Shown here in pieces: positions 1-11,000 of a stretch of 13,958 bases of DNA. Each line of letters begins with the position of its first letter. The first letter of the stretch is position 1. The notes below the pieces were generated by a model. That model was not told the DNA's origin. It ran no database searches and was given only the letters and a program-made list of their open reading frames with translations. Origin of the DNA: Gonium pectorale (lineage: Eukaryota > Chlorophyta > Chlorophyceae > Chlamydomonadales > Volvocaceae); NCBI GenBank assembly GCA_001584585.1, contig LSYV01000016.1:784313-798270 (forward strand). The letters are read 5' to 3'. The translations under genes and the position numbers were made by a program.

Positions 1-76
1 CGGGTGATGAGCGCCCTTAAATAGGACGCATTCCCACGGCACACATAACCGCAGCGCACGGAATTCGTTCGCGGTT

Positions 77-211
77 TAATGAACAGGTGTTCCTTACAGC
101 CCTGAACCGCCGACAAATCCTCCATTCCCAATCCTAAACGTGCGCACGTGAATGAATCCCAAACTTAGACGATCGTGACTGCTTACCAGCTCGTCCCAGC
201 ATCTCCAAGCT
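77..211. repeat. Dispersed repeat, copy A (truncated at right)
   Basis: These 135 bases align without gaps to copy C at 662-796, with about 7 substitutions by hand count. Similarity stops abruptly after the shared CTCCAAGCT, where an unrelated odd-composition stretch begins. Confidence 0.85.
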
Positions 212-466
212 CCGTTAATTCCCCCCCTACGTTGGGTAAGTCCGGTTCCGGCCCTTCCCCCAAAAAACCGTACCTAACGGGTCGAAGGGTCCCGGACCGG
301 GCCGACCGTAACTAAGGAACGGAACCAAACGGTCCCAACCGGCCGGACCTACGACCGTACCGTCCCGGGAACGACGTACGCCGGAAACGGTTCGGTTAAC
401 GTCGGTTAAACTAGGTACGTTACCGTTACGTACCCCTTACGAACCGCCGCGTTTAACGGACTTCGG
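212..466. other. Odd-composition stretch between repeat copies
   Basis: This interval has no gene. It is rich in GTAC, CGTT, TAAC and CCGG words, while TG is nearly absent and AT occurs only at its left edge. Its right end (CGAACCGCCG onward, near 440-466) loosely resembles the repeat sequence before the same point in copy C, so it may be a disrupted part of the repeat or a poorly sequenced patch. Confidence 0.6.
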
Positions 467-648
467 AAATCCTCCATTCCCAATCCTAAACGCGCGCACG
501 TGAATGAATCCCAAACTTAGACGATCGTGACTGCGTACCAGCTCGTCCCAGCATCTCCAAGCTGCATCCCCATGGTACGGCGCTCCAAAACTCAAGCAGG
601 GCCCACCGGCAGCAGAGAACAACGGCACGCGGCGGCCGCTCCGGGACA
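467..648. repeat. Dispersed repeat, copy B (truncated at left)
   Basis: These 182 bases align without gaps to copy C at 700-881, with about 7 substitutions. It starts 233 bp before the matching point in copy C, so B and C form a near-perfect tandem pair. Open frames over it are short and inconsistent between copies, so I do not call a gene. Confidence 0.88.
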
Positions 649-661
649 TACGCGAACGGTG

Positions 662-881
662 TAATGAACAGGTGTTCCTTACACCCCTGAACCGCCGACA
701 AATCCTCCGTTCCCAATCCTAAACGCGCGCACATGAATGAATCCCAAACTAAGACGCTCGTGACTGCGTACCAGCTCGTCCCAGCATCTCCAAGCTGTAT
801 CCCCATGGTACGGCGCTCCAAAACTCAAGCAGGGCCCGCCGGCAGCAGAGAACAACGGCACGCGGCTGCCGCTCCGGGACA
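662..881. repeat. Dispersed repeat, copy C (longest)
   Basis: This copy contains both the left part shared with copy A and the right part shared with copy B, so it is the best estimate of a roughly 220-235-bp unit. The family is not recognised. Read on the minus strand it carries TGTAA, the green-algal polyadenylation signal, at 683-679. A 72-codon plus-strand frame crosses it but is not conserved in the sister copies. Confidence 0.85.
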
Positions 882-1086
882 CCTGCTTAATGCGTATGCT
901 GGACTAACTGTCGCCACGGAAACCCCAAGGTCCCCAACGAGCTTTCGGTGAAGTCCGCCCTACCTGCGTGCGGGATCTCTCGTTCTCGATAAGCATTCGG
1001 GTCCCGCTAAACGGGCCCTGCAACTCGCTGACACCATCAAGCGGGGTTTCCAGGCGATCGTCCCAAACCGCCAAAACGGCCAGCCG

Positions 1087-1104
1087 TTCGTTCGGACGAA
1101 CGAA
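1087..1104. repeat. Palindrome, 8-bp arms
   Basis: TTCGTTCG and CGAACGAA flank a 2-base spacer (GA), a perfect inverted repeat. A shorter version lies 11 bases further on. Confidence 0.85.
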
Positions 1105-1114
1105 GATACCATGC

Positions 1115-1128
1115 CGTTCGGACGAACG
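1115..1128. repeat. Palindrome, 6-bp arms, second copy
   Basis: CGTTCG and CGAACG flank the same GA spacer as the upstream palindrome. Both are followed by AAG and preceded by GC, so this looks like a direct duplication differing by a 4-base TTCG unit. Confidence 0.8.
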
Positions 1129-1854
1129 AAGTAAAGTGCAGGCGCCGGCGGGGTGGGGACGCGCATCGCGGGGGCGCCGTTCGCCACCGCTGGGGCAGCT
1201 GGGGCGGCTGCAGCCCGTGGGCTGGTGACTGTAAAAAGCCTAGCTACGAGCCGGCTCGGCATCCATACTCAGAAACGTGCCCACGCCCAATTTCTTTTTG
1301 GGAGGAGCTGCCCCGCGCACCGCCACAGCAAGCTGCACCGGCTGCGGGACCCATGGACTCAAACATGCGCGCATCATCAGCCCGTCGCTGGGCATAGTCA
1401 TAGCGATGTCAGTCACGCCCAGACAAGGACCCGGTGGATAGGACACCACCCAGCCCACCTGATTAGGACACGACTCGCCCCCAATCATTAGGCATCCTTC
1501 CAGCATGCCGTACGTGTGCATGTATGTGCGCAAGGCTTCCCTGTCACCACGATCTCCGCGCTTCGTCATGGCCTTGCTAACTTAATGAGGCGATTTAAAT
1601 CGGCCCAAGTTTTGGACCGTTTCCCTTCATTTGGGACGTGGGAGGGCAGGGGAAATACGCGAGTCACTATGAAAACGCCCGGGGATACGGGCCCCACGAA
1701 CGCCTCAGGCCTTTCAGGCGGGTGGATTACGCGGACTCTTAAGTCCCTCGCAAGGAAGATAGCAAGGCTGCTCCGTCAGTTATGGATAGAAGCATGATTC
1801 AATGAATGTATCGGGCGTGCTTCGCCGACACCTCCCACCGCCATCCCTACCCAT

Positions 1855-2019
1855 TCACCGCTCGCCCGCCAGCCTGTCCTCCATTAGGACCTGGAGGTGT
1901 TTGCAGATGGTGGCAAAGTCGGGCCGCTCCCGGGGCTCCCTCGACAGGCAGGAAGCAGCCAGCTCCGCATAGGGCCGATGGCCGGACTCAAGAATGTCCT
2001 GCGGCGCGCAGCCAGGCGT
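1855..2019 (-). CDS. Exon 21: kinase C-terminus and stop
   Basis: Encodes residues 1805-1858 and TGA. HRPYAELAASCLSREPRERP, then DFATICKHLQVL, is the terminal kinase subdomain with the conserved Arg, and the protein ends a few residues later at LAGER. The start uses an AACCAG acceptor; a second in-frame acceptor (GCCGCAG, start 1998) would remove seven residues. The intron upstream (2020-2371, 352 nt) has degenerate GTGCGGTAC-like and GCACGT repeats. Confidence 0.85.
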   Translation of the reverse strand, partial: TPGCAPQDILESGHRPYAELAASCLSREPRERPDFATICKHLQVLMEDRLAGER

Positions 2020-5000
2020 CTGGTTGGGTAAGCACCGGGGATCACCAAGGAGCGTGGGTTGTGCGCTTGCTTGCAAGGTACGGCCGCACCGCCCAGGGTC
2101 CGCGAGCACTGAGCAGCACACTCTCGTCAGGGCAGCAGAACGGGCAAGCAATTTGCTCAACAGAGGCGAGTGCCTTGCTCCGAGCCCAACGAGCCCAGCG
2201 CCCAAGCTGGGGACGCGGCTTGCGCTCACGCACGTGCACGTGCGGTGGGCGCACGCGCTCGGGCACGACGTACGCATGCAAGCCCCGGCAGCTAGACGTC
2301 AAGGCAGGGGCGCTGGCTGGCGGTCGGTACATACGGCACGGTGCGGTACAGTGCGGTCGGTTCGGACGTACCCGCAGAAGCCAGGTGTAGAGCGGCACGG
2401 CTCCGATTTGCGCCGCCGAGAACATCACGGCCTGCACGGCTCGCATGTCGCTGAGGGTGCAGCCGTAGAACAGCTCCAGCAGCATCAGGCCGAACGACCA
2501 CACGTCGGCGCGGGGGGAGAGCTCGCCGCGGGACAGCACCTGCGGGGGGTTAATTAGAGGGCGCGATGGAAACGCTTGACACCCAGATTCCCTAAACAAT
2601 TACAACATACGCCATGTACCGCTGTTGCGGCCTCCCCGGGTCCAGGCTGGAAGGCGCAACTTCGACGCCGACGTCAGCCGCCATGGCAATGATTAGCCGT
2701 GCACAACGCGGAATGGAATGTAAGACCGTGCGTAAGCAATCAATCATGCTGCTTGAGGCGGCCTGGCATGTATATTGCAAACAAAGGAGGCACGTCTGGC
2801 TCTTCGGCAGCTCAGGCGCTCGTTGCCCGTACTTGCCTCTGGCGCGGCGTACGCGGGCGTTCCCTGGAAATGCTTGGACGCGTGCGTGGCGCCCTCCTCC
2901 AGCGGCAGGCTTAGCCCAAAGTCCGCCACCTTGGCGGTCAGGGCCAACGGACCGCCGCCACCACCAGCGCTGTCGACTGTGTCCATCAACGAGGCCGGGC
3001 AGTCACCGGGACCCTCCCCGTCGCCAGCGCCGGCACCGCGCGACGGGTGGTATGCGAGTAGCACGTTGTCTGGTGCGCAAGGCAACGGGCCAGGCGTAAG
3101 GCGGTTGAGAAAAGCGGTGAGCTAGGAAGCCCATGGAAGGAAGGAAGCGGCTGGAGCTGTGCTCAAGAGCCCCAGCAGCCTCGGGGCTACACGGTTGCGC
3201 ACCCAGCCATGCTCGGGATGTAGCTGGTCACAAACGTCAAGCCCCGGGATCGGGACGGTGGATCACGCACGGATGCAACAATTCCCAGAGGGTGACCACA
3301 ATAAACTCGCCTATCAAGGACTAACAACCACGTCCTGACGTGGCGTTGACGGATTCCGAAACGCGCAGCATGCTGCTGTGTGAGCTGCATATCATCGAGG
3401 ACCCCGTTCGCGGTAGCCGAATGAACACCTCACCCGGCTTGAGGTCTCCGTGCACGATGCGGCAGCTGTGCACGTGCCGCATGCCCTGCGCCACATCCAG
3501 GGCCAGGCCCAGGGCGAGGGCGCGGAACACGCCCCCAGCGCGCACGGCGCCAGCCACACCCTTGACTGCGGGCGGGTAGGTGGGGCGCCGGGTCGGAGGT
3601 CACGGGAGGTTGGGGGAAATTGGGGGAACGGAAGGAAAGCACAGCAAATGCTTGTGGCCAATCGCAAAGAAGCGCCTTTGCCAGCCAAGAAACGACATCC
3701 ATACGAGCCTGATGAACGCACCCTTTCGCCCGTGCATTTTCATGACATATTGTGCCGTGGGGGATGATCGCAAGGGGCTGAGCAAGCCTTGGTTCACTTC
3801 AGCGGCGACAAAGCGCGACCTCAAGCACTGTACATTGATGTCCTTCCTTTGTACTCACTAAGTGCGTGCTTAAGCGAGCCGCCGCTGCACAGCTCCTGCA
3901 CGATGTACAGCTTGTACGCGTCCGCCTCGTCACCGCCAGCAGCTGCAGCGGCTTCGGAGGTGACGGGCTCGGGCCCCTGGTCGGGCTGGCCGCTCACGGG
4001 TGTGTCGCAAGCAGCGCCGAGGCATATGGTCAGCGAGCCCAGGCCGCCGGCCTGGGTCGCAGGAGGAGCCGGCGGTGGCGGCGGCTTGGCCTCTGCCGGT
4101 GGCAAGGTGAGCAACTTGATGTCGTAGCTATAGGTAGCTGCAAAGGGAGGCGGGGAGAGAGGGTGAGGGAACCGGGCGAAGGACCGAGGCCAAGACAGGC
4201 TGTTCTGCTGGCTGCGGGTGCGCGTCTCCCCGGCCACACTCTCAACCTGCAGATCTTAACCACGCGTCACAGGCGCCGACTTTCATCAGGTTTTGGCTGC
4301 CAGCCCGCACTCACCCACTACGTTGGGGTGCGCCATGCTCATGGAGATGGCTGCCTCGAGCACCGCCCGCTGCCGGGCGCGGCCCTCGGGGCCTGCCGTC
4401 ACGGCCGGCACCACCAGTGTCTTGACGGCCACGGGCAGGCCGCGCCACGTGCCCCAGTACACGACGCCGTAGGCCCCTCGGCCCAGCACCGACACGACCT
4501 CCAGGTCGTCCTCCCCGTACTGGGCCTTTGGGTCAGGGAGCAACCGAGCGAGGAGGACGTGAGGGAGATGTGTCGTACTCTTTCGGTTTTCCATTAACTG
4601 TTGTGTGCGGGAGTGCCCTTTCCTAATCGGTTCAGCTTCGGCCAGACACCGTCCCATCCTTTCTCTTTCACTCCGTTTCCTCCGTTGCTGCTCATTCATG
4701 CAGCATTTGGTAAAGGCAGTAAGGCACCAAACATATGCCGCCGCAGCCAACCCACCGGTGTGTATGGCACACATCCTCCGGACGCCGGCCGTGGTTACCT
4801 ACCTGCAGGGCCCGGATGGTCTCGGCCATGCACTGGAACACGGGGTGCGACTTGCGGCGGCCCTTGTTGGTGTGCAGTCCAGACTCGGACTTCGGGCATC
4901 CGTCCGGGTCGGTGCCCATCGTGAGGTTTCCAAGCTGTCCGGAGAAGTACGTCTGTGGTGAGTTTGGAGCGTCAGTTAAGGCTCGTTTGCCGTTGCAAGT

Positions 5001-8000
5001 AGGGCAGCATTTCGGATGCAAGTCGGGAACGGCCAACATGCTCGCACAGACGCCCGCACAAGGCCCCAGGCGCAAGGCTTGCCGAGTGTTTGGCGTAGAA
5101 AGGTAAGGATCATGTCATCTTCTGTCTAGTATCGGCGGCAACTAGGCAGGGCTACTCACGCTGACGACGCGAAGGAACGATTCGCCGTCGGGCTGAGTTG
5201 AGCCCTGCTCGAGCAAGGCACCAGCCGGCAACGGGACGGGCGGGCGGCAGAGCGGCCGCGGCGGGCAGCCCGCAGGTGCGGCGGAGGTGACCGTGGAAGT
5301 GACGGCAGCGGAGATCTCATGTTGATGAGGTGAGTTTGTGTATTCCTGCTGCTCCGCCGCCGAATACGAAGGAGGCGCCAGGGCAATGGACTCGGCCAGA
5401 CGCAGTAGCGCCTCGCTGACGGCGCTTTGGTTCGCCTGGGGAGAAAAGGCACCACGAAGGACACGCAGCGGGTAGGTAAGGCAGGGGCGCTCTCTCCCGC
5501 CTGCTGCTGCTGCCTGGCAAAGGCATGAGCACGCACGGCCGTTTCAGTCTCCGAACTCACTCTGCGCCAGCCGCATGTGTCTTGGCATCGGTTTTTAACT
5601 CAGCCTTCGCGAGCGCTGCGACTCTCCTGTCCCTCGAGCCTCGACAAAAGCAACTGTCCGATCGCAGCAATCCTTGAGAGCCACACACCAAGGCCGGATG
5701 GCGTTCTTAGGCTTTTACTTTACTGGGTCGGGCGGTGGCTCCACGGGCTGCCGGCTAGGATGTTCTTTCGCTCGCCTGCCTTTTTGTCCATATGTCTGAT
5801 CACGCTGGTCACGCATGGTCACGCACACACCTGTGCAAAGGTGACCCCGCAGCTGTTCTCCATGGCAGTCTCTGTGGTCAGGGTCGTGGCAGTGCCGCCG
5901 GTGTCGCGTTCCTCAAACGCGTTGTCCCTCAACGCATCCGCCTTCGAGCCGCCGTCCACGGCGCAATCGGACAGCTTCCCAGTCAGGGCGCCTCGTGCGG
6001 AGCCGTCAGCCCGGCCGCCGGGCCCAGCGCCGCCGTTGTGGGCCCTCTCGGTTACGCTGGGAGACGGGCTGACGTCAGCGCCTGCTGGGCCGGACCACCT
6101 GCACCAGAGGCGGCTGAATATGCCAGCCGCCAACGGTGGCGGCGGTGGTGGCATCGTGGCGGCGCCACCACCTGTGACAGCGACAGTTGACAGACCGGGT
6201 TGGTCCTTCTTGCCGACCCGTGCGTCTCTGTGGCGGCGGGCCGTGCGGTAGCGGGAGAGCATCACAAGAATCGTTGCTATGAGCAAACCACCAGCCGCCG
6301 ACAAGGCAACGGCTACCGGTAAGGCCCATTCCGGCTTCTTGGATCCTTGGCTGCGGATGGGGCCTGACTCTGAGAACGGGTCTCTGGTGCCTGGTGACGG
6401 GCTTGAGGCGGATGAGGGCGAGTCCGAGGCGGCGGAGCCTCCGTCGGCCGCATTGTTACTGACGGGGTCGACGGGGCCGGGTCCCGCAGAGCCAAGCAGG
6501 CCCTCAGGCAGGAATGTCACTTGAACGTCCAAGTTCATGGCTGCGCGAGAAATGGGATAAGGCAAGTGCAATGTTCATTCCGATGGTGGGATGAACACGG
6601 TGGCCGCTACGATACCCAAGCACTTGGCATCACCGAGGATGGGCATTGCTAGGCAGACTTCAGTTAACGAGGATGCCAACCGCTCGCTTGCCTCTGGGCC
6701 AGGAAGTCCCCTGGTCCTGTCCCTCACCTGTAAACTCTTGATATGGCAGGAAGAGATACGGGTGCGGTAGCGGGCTCGCATCCGCAGGCGCGTCGGGCGG
6801 CATGATATGTGTGATGGTGATGTCAATTCCCTCCCAGCCGTAGTGGCGGACCGACGAGAGCACCAGGACCCCAGACTCGAAGTCGTACGACACCGGCTGT
6901 GGGAGGGTCGGGCGAATGGCGCCAAAGTGTGTGTGTGTCGAGGACACGGGCAATACCATAAACAAAGGCCTTCGGCCCAGGCGCAGCGAACGCGGGGAAC
7001 TGCATGTATAAAGGCATCTACAGGGGGCTGTCAAATACGAGATGACCACTGCAAAAGCGCGGTCTCGTACCTGCATTAGCGCCCACCGCACGCAGTCCCC
7101 GTCTGATCGCTCAACGGATGCAACATTCCCGCCACAGGCTTGGGCATCCATCCCCTCCTCAACTACTGTACAGTGAAGATAACTGACCTTGGATCTGGCG
7201 GCAAAGTCCAAAAGACCGCTACGGGTTGTTAAGTCGAAGGGTGGAGAGGGCGGAGGCGAGGGAGCGCTGACGGGCCGGGGTGGCTGCGGGGTCGACGGAT
7301 AGGCCGGGGGATAGGCTCCGGAGGGCGGCTCCGGAGGCGGCAGTGGAGGTGGCAGAGGAGGCGGGGACGACAGCGACTGCCGTGGCGGCGCCCGCGGCCT
7401 GGCCTGCGCCGCCTGCAGCTCCATCGGTGCGTGCTTCATGAGCACCGCCGCCACCAGCGCGCGCCACTCGGGCTCCGGAACCACCAGCGTCACGTTGTGG
7501 AGCTGAAGCAGCGAGGTGGGCGCGAGGGCGGCCTCTCCCTCTTCGCTAGTATTGCTCCTCGCACCGGTGGTCGCGGTCTGCAGCTCTATTAGCAGTGCGC
7601 GCCGGCCAACGAGCCCTGTCCGTGGCGGTGGCGGCGCCGTAGCCTCCGCTGCAGCGGTGCTCACAACGTTTCTGCGGGTCCGAATGCCGGGAGGACGAGG
7701 ATGCGGAGGGACGATATGGGCGGATTCGTGCGGGTTGCTGACGGCTGGATAGGGCAGATTACAGCGTTGGAAGCCTAGGCAGCACAGCGTAGGGTCGCGA
7801 CCGACACGGTAGAATCGTGTAGAATGTAAAGAGAGGGCTTCGGTGGGTGACTTCCGCGAGCTTCGGAACCCAAACAGGTCCCACCTATCAAAACCGAACA
7901 GCCACAGCGGCAGGGAGCTGTTGGCCCAGGGCACGTCCGGTCCCTCCAGCCCGCCGGGAAGGGTCCCGGTGCCGTTGGTGCCCCCGGGCGCCAGGTTGTA

Positions 8001-11000
8001 CAGCACCAGATTACGGAGCGACAGAGGGCGACGGATTGTGAACATGCCGGATAAGCCCTGTGCACGAAGGGCGTGGGACAAGAGCACCCACCGCAGTCAA
8101 TGTACTCGCATCTTGTTTTCGTGTTATGAACAGGGAAAGGAAGGAGCGAGTGCATTTTTGCGAGCGTATGGTGCACTGAAGGCACTCAACGGCCCGGCGC
8201 TCCCGCCAATCAGAGAAAGGAAGTTGTGTTTTTGTAAATGCTTAGAATGGTAACACCATAAACACAGATCTTGGCTCTGTTGCAGTTAAGGGAGGCCTTC
8301 TCCGGCGACGCCGACGGCGTTTCCAGCTTGGCTCGGAGATCTGCAGTGACTTGTCGTTGGCAGGCCGGCACCGTTGCGCCCACCTTCAGGTCCACGAAGG
8401 TGCGACCCGTACCCAGGCCCTCGGGGAGCCCGCTGACGGCGCAGCCGCCCGCAGCATCGACGGTCCTGCCTTGCCGTTGCACGATGCTGCTGAGCAAGGC
8501 GCCTGGATGTACTTCCACACCAAGGCTGTGATCGTTGCGGCTGCGGGATGGGACAACGATAAGATAATGTGAGAACAGATGATGGGGATACTCGGCCGCC
8601 GGGTGCAGCCGGCGCGAGTATTCTCTTTGGACTGCTGGCAAAATCCAGCTGACCCAGTCGCGTGTGAGGCGCTGGCTAGACGCGAGAGCAGCCTCCACAC
8701 CAGGAGCCCACGGCGTTGGAAGACGGAACCGGTCCCGACAGGCGCCGACCGACCGATTATGCTATGGCATGAACGTGTTGGAAGGAACGCGACCGGGTAT
8801 ATTCTGGTCGTTGATGCGAATGAGCAAAAAGAACGTTGGAAGCAATGCGCCCAGTGCATACGCACGCACGAGTCCTGACCTTCCAATCAGCACCGTCGAC
8901 GCGTGTCCCGGCGCGGAGCCGCACATCCAAAGCCCATACTCCAGAGCTTCCTGCATGCCCGTGGCAATCACAAAAGCCAGAGGGCCCTGCGGAGGCGAGC
9001 AACAAGATGACGCAAAGCCAGTCACGCACACGATGTACCATGGGTCGGTTCGTTGTCAGTGGAGAGAAACGCACTCCTAGAATGGCCTGCACCAGCAGCA
9101 CCACCCAGTGCTAACAGGCATTGTGGATGTCTCGAATGCTGTGGTGCAAAAGCCAGGAGGCTTCATTCCGTGCTATGCCGTATGCCAATGTGCCCTGTGC
9201 CGCCGACTGCGGCAACAAGCGTACCCTGCTTCGTGCCGGGTCCTCTTCGTCTGATTGCAATGGCCAGACCCGCGATTGCCGCAGTAGCTCCACGGCCCCG
9301 GGCAGCGCCTTGTAGGCGGAGGCGGACAGCAGCGTGCAGTTGAGCAGCAGGACCTGGTGAGGTGGGGGAGCGGTGGGATAGAGCTATGGGAGCGAGGCAG
9401 GGGACTGGCTCCCAGGTCGGCCAGACGCCATCGGCAACAAGAACTCAACAAGTCAGCATACGCTCAGGTCTGGCAGGCATAGTGTCCGGCGCCCTCCCCA
9501 ATTATTAGATCCTGGGCACTGGGAGTCCGAGCGCGGGGCCAAGGCTGAGCCCTCCAGGTGGGCCCTACCCTCGGCAGCATCTTGAGCACGGCAACCTCGA
9601 GGCGGCCATCGATGGGACCAGAAGCGTCTGAGCCGGTGGTGGTGCCGGTGCCGGTGCCGCCCTGTGGGCGTGCCACAGGAGGCAGGACCAGGTCTCGGCA
9701 TACAGCCTATGCACCGCAACCGTTGCGATTCCTGCTGTAAACGCGGGCTTGGCAGGTTCGCCAAATAACACGCGGCGGAAGCATTCAGCACGGCGTGTGA
9801 TAGGGCGTTTGACGACCGAGCGCGGCTGTACACTACTAAACGCCCAATGCAGCTAACATGCTGTGAGTCCACCCGGAAAAGGAGATGGGGACCGTTTGCA
9901 CTGGCCGTCCAGTTACCCTCGGCGTAATCTCGATGGCAAAAGGCCCTGATCCGAAGCGCAGCTCGCCGCTGGGGACAACGACATCGCTGGCTTCATCTCC
10001 GAACTTGCCACCGTCGCTGTCAACGGTGATAGCGCCGCCACCTCCGCGGACGACCGCCTCCCGCAGCGCCTGCTGTAGGAAGGCCAACTCCTCGTCCGGC
10101 AGCACCAGCGTGCACCGGGTCAGGGTGAGCAGCGGTATGTGGGCGACATAGAGACTCGCCACAGCCATCCAACTGCATCGGGTTTGGGGGAGAAGCCCGC
10201 CCCGTTGGTGCGACTCCTGCTCCTCCGCAGTCGAGGCAGACGGAACGTACGACACCATCGAGCAAGGTCGGCAAGAAAGTAAGGGCAAGCAGCGCCCTGC
10301 ATTAGGCCATGAGACGCTGAAGGCGCCGGGCTCTGCTGCCGGTGGACGTCTTCATTTAGAGGCAATGCGTACGGGGGAGCTGCCCGAGCCCTGTCTGGGC
10401 GCGGCGTCTTGCGTACATCGAGGGTTTCCATCTTCACAGAGGAGATGGCCGATCAAACTGTGATGGTGTAACGCCAACCCCCGAACGAGCCCAGCAGAAT
10501 GATACACGAGCCGTCCCACTCTCTTCCCTCGTCACTCCAGTTTCGGTCGCTCCCTGTACTCCATTGCCTTCCTTCCCAATCACAGTCCCGGCCCCTCCAC
10601 ACGGGGCGCACCTCGCGATCCGGAAGCTGTTCATCCCCAGCGCCATGAGCTCCCCCGGGCTCTCCGGCGCATCGGCGAGGGGCAGGTTTACCAGCGTCAG
10701 GTCGCGCAGGTGCGCCACGGGGAGCTGGTACCACGGCGCTAGAGTTGGCCCAACGGTATCGACATACCCCGCCCACCAGGCGTCGTTCTGTCCCGCCATG
10801 TCAAGTGTGGTCGACCGAGTGGGGTCTCCAACCAGCACCACCCGTGATCCGGCGGGCACATCTGGCTGCGAAGAGCACGGGGCAGCGGGAAGGCCAGGGA
10901 GGTGGGCCACTCCGGGCCGACAGTGTCTGCGGGTTTGCGGCAAGCCAGCTCCATCCCCCGCTCATGAATATCCCTCCCCCACTGCGTGAACTCACCGGGT

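Larger units (their letters stand above)
882..1854. other. Gene-poor stretch, probable 3' UTR plus spacer of the kinase gene
   Basis: This lies directly downstream of the kinase stop codon. Several 60-110-codon frames exist on both strands, but none shows a recognisable domain, consistent start or splice structure. I found no minus-strand TGTAA between 1854 and 884; the nearest is at 683-679 inside repeat copy C. How much of this is UTR cannot be told from sequence alone. Confidence 0.5.

Noticed and set aside
662..881. Repeat unit as 5S rRNA or another RNA gene
   Set aside because: I compared it by eye with the general eukaryotic 5S layout and saw no conserved internal promoter or matching core.
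733..951. 72-codon plus-strand frame in repeat copy C
   Set aside because: The equivalent frames in copies A and B are broken or differ, so it is not under visible coding constraint.
1240..1569. 109-codon minus-strand open frame downstream of the kinase stop
   Set aside because: Its codon pattern is not clearly coding, no domain is recognised, and it most likely lies in the 3' UTR or spacer. A small separate gene cannot be excluded.
3866..4597. 243-codon plus-strand open frame
   Set aside because: It is antisense to kinase exons 16 and 17, has no recognisable domain, and arises from GC-rich coding DNA on the other strand.
5156..5560. 134-codon minus-strand frame over exon 14
   Set aside because: It is a different frame from the one that joins exons 13 and 15 in phase. 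It is Arg/Ser/Pro-rich with no domain, while the chosen frame has an amphipathic helix and clean splice sites.
5577..6251. 224-codon plus-strand open frame
   Set aside because: It overlaps transmembrane exon 13 in antisense and runs into intron; no motif supports it.
7157..7188. Possible splice donor AAG-GTCAG inside exon 11
   Set aside because: The next usable in-frame acceptor is only about 30 bases away, too short for an intron, and the frame stays open across it.
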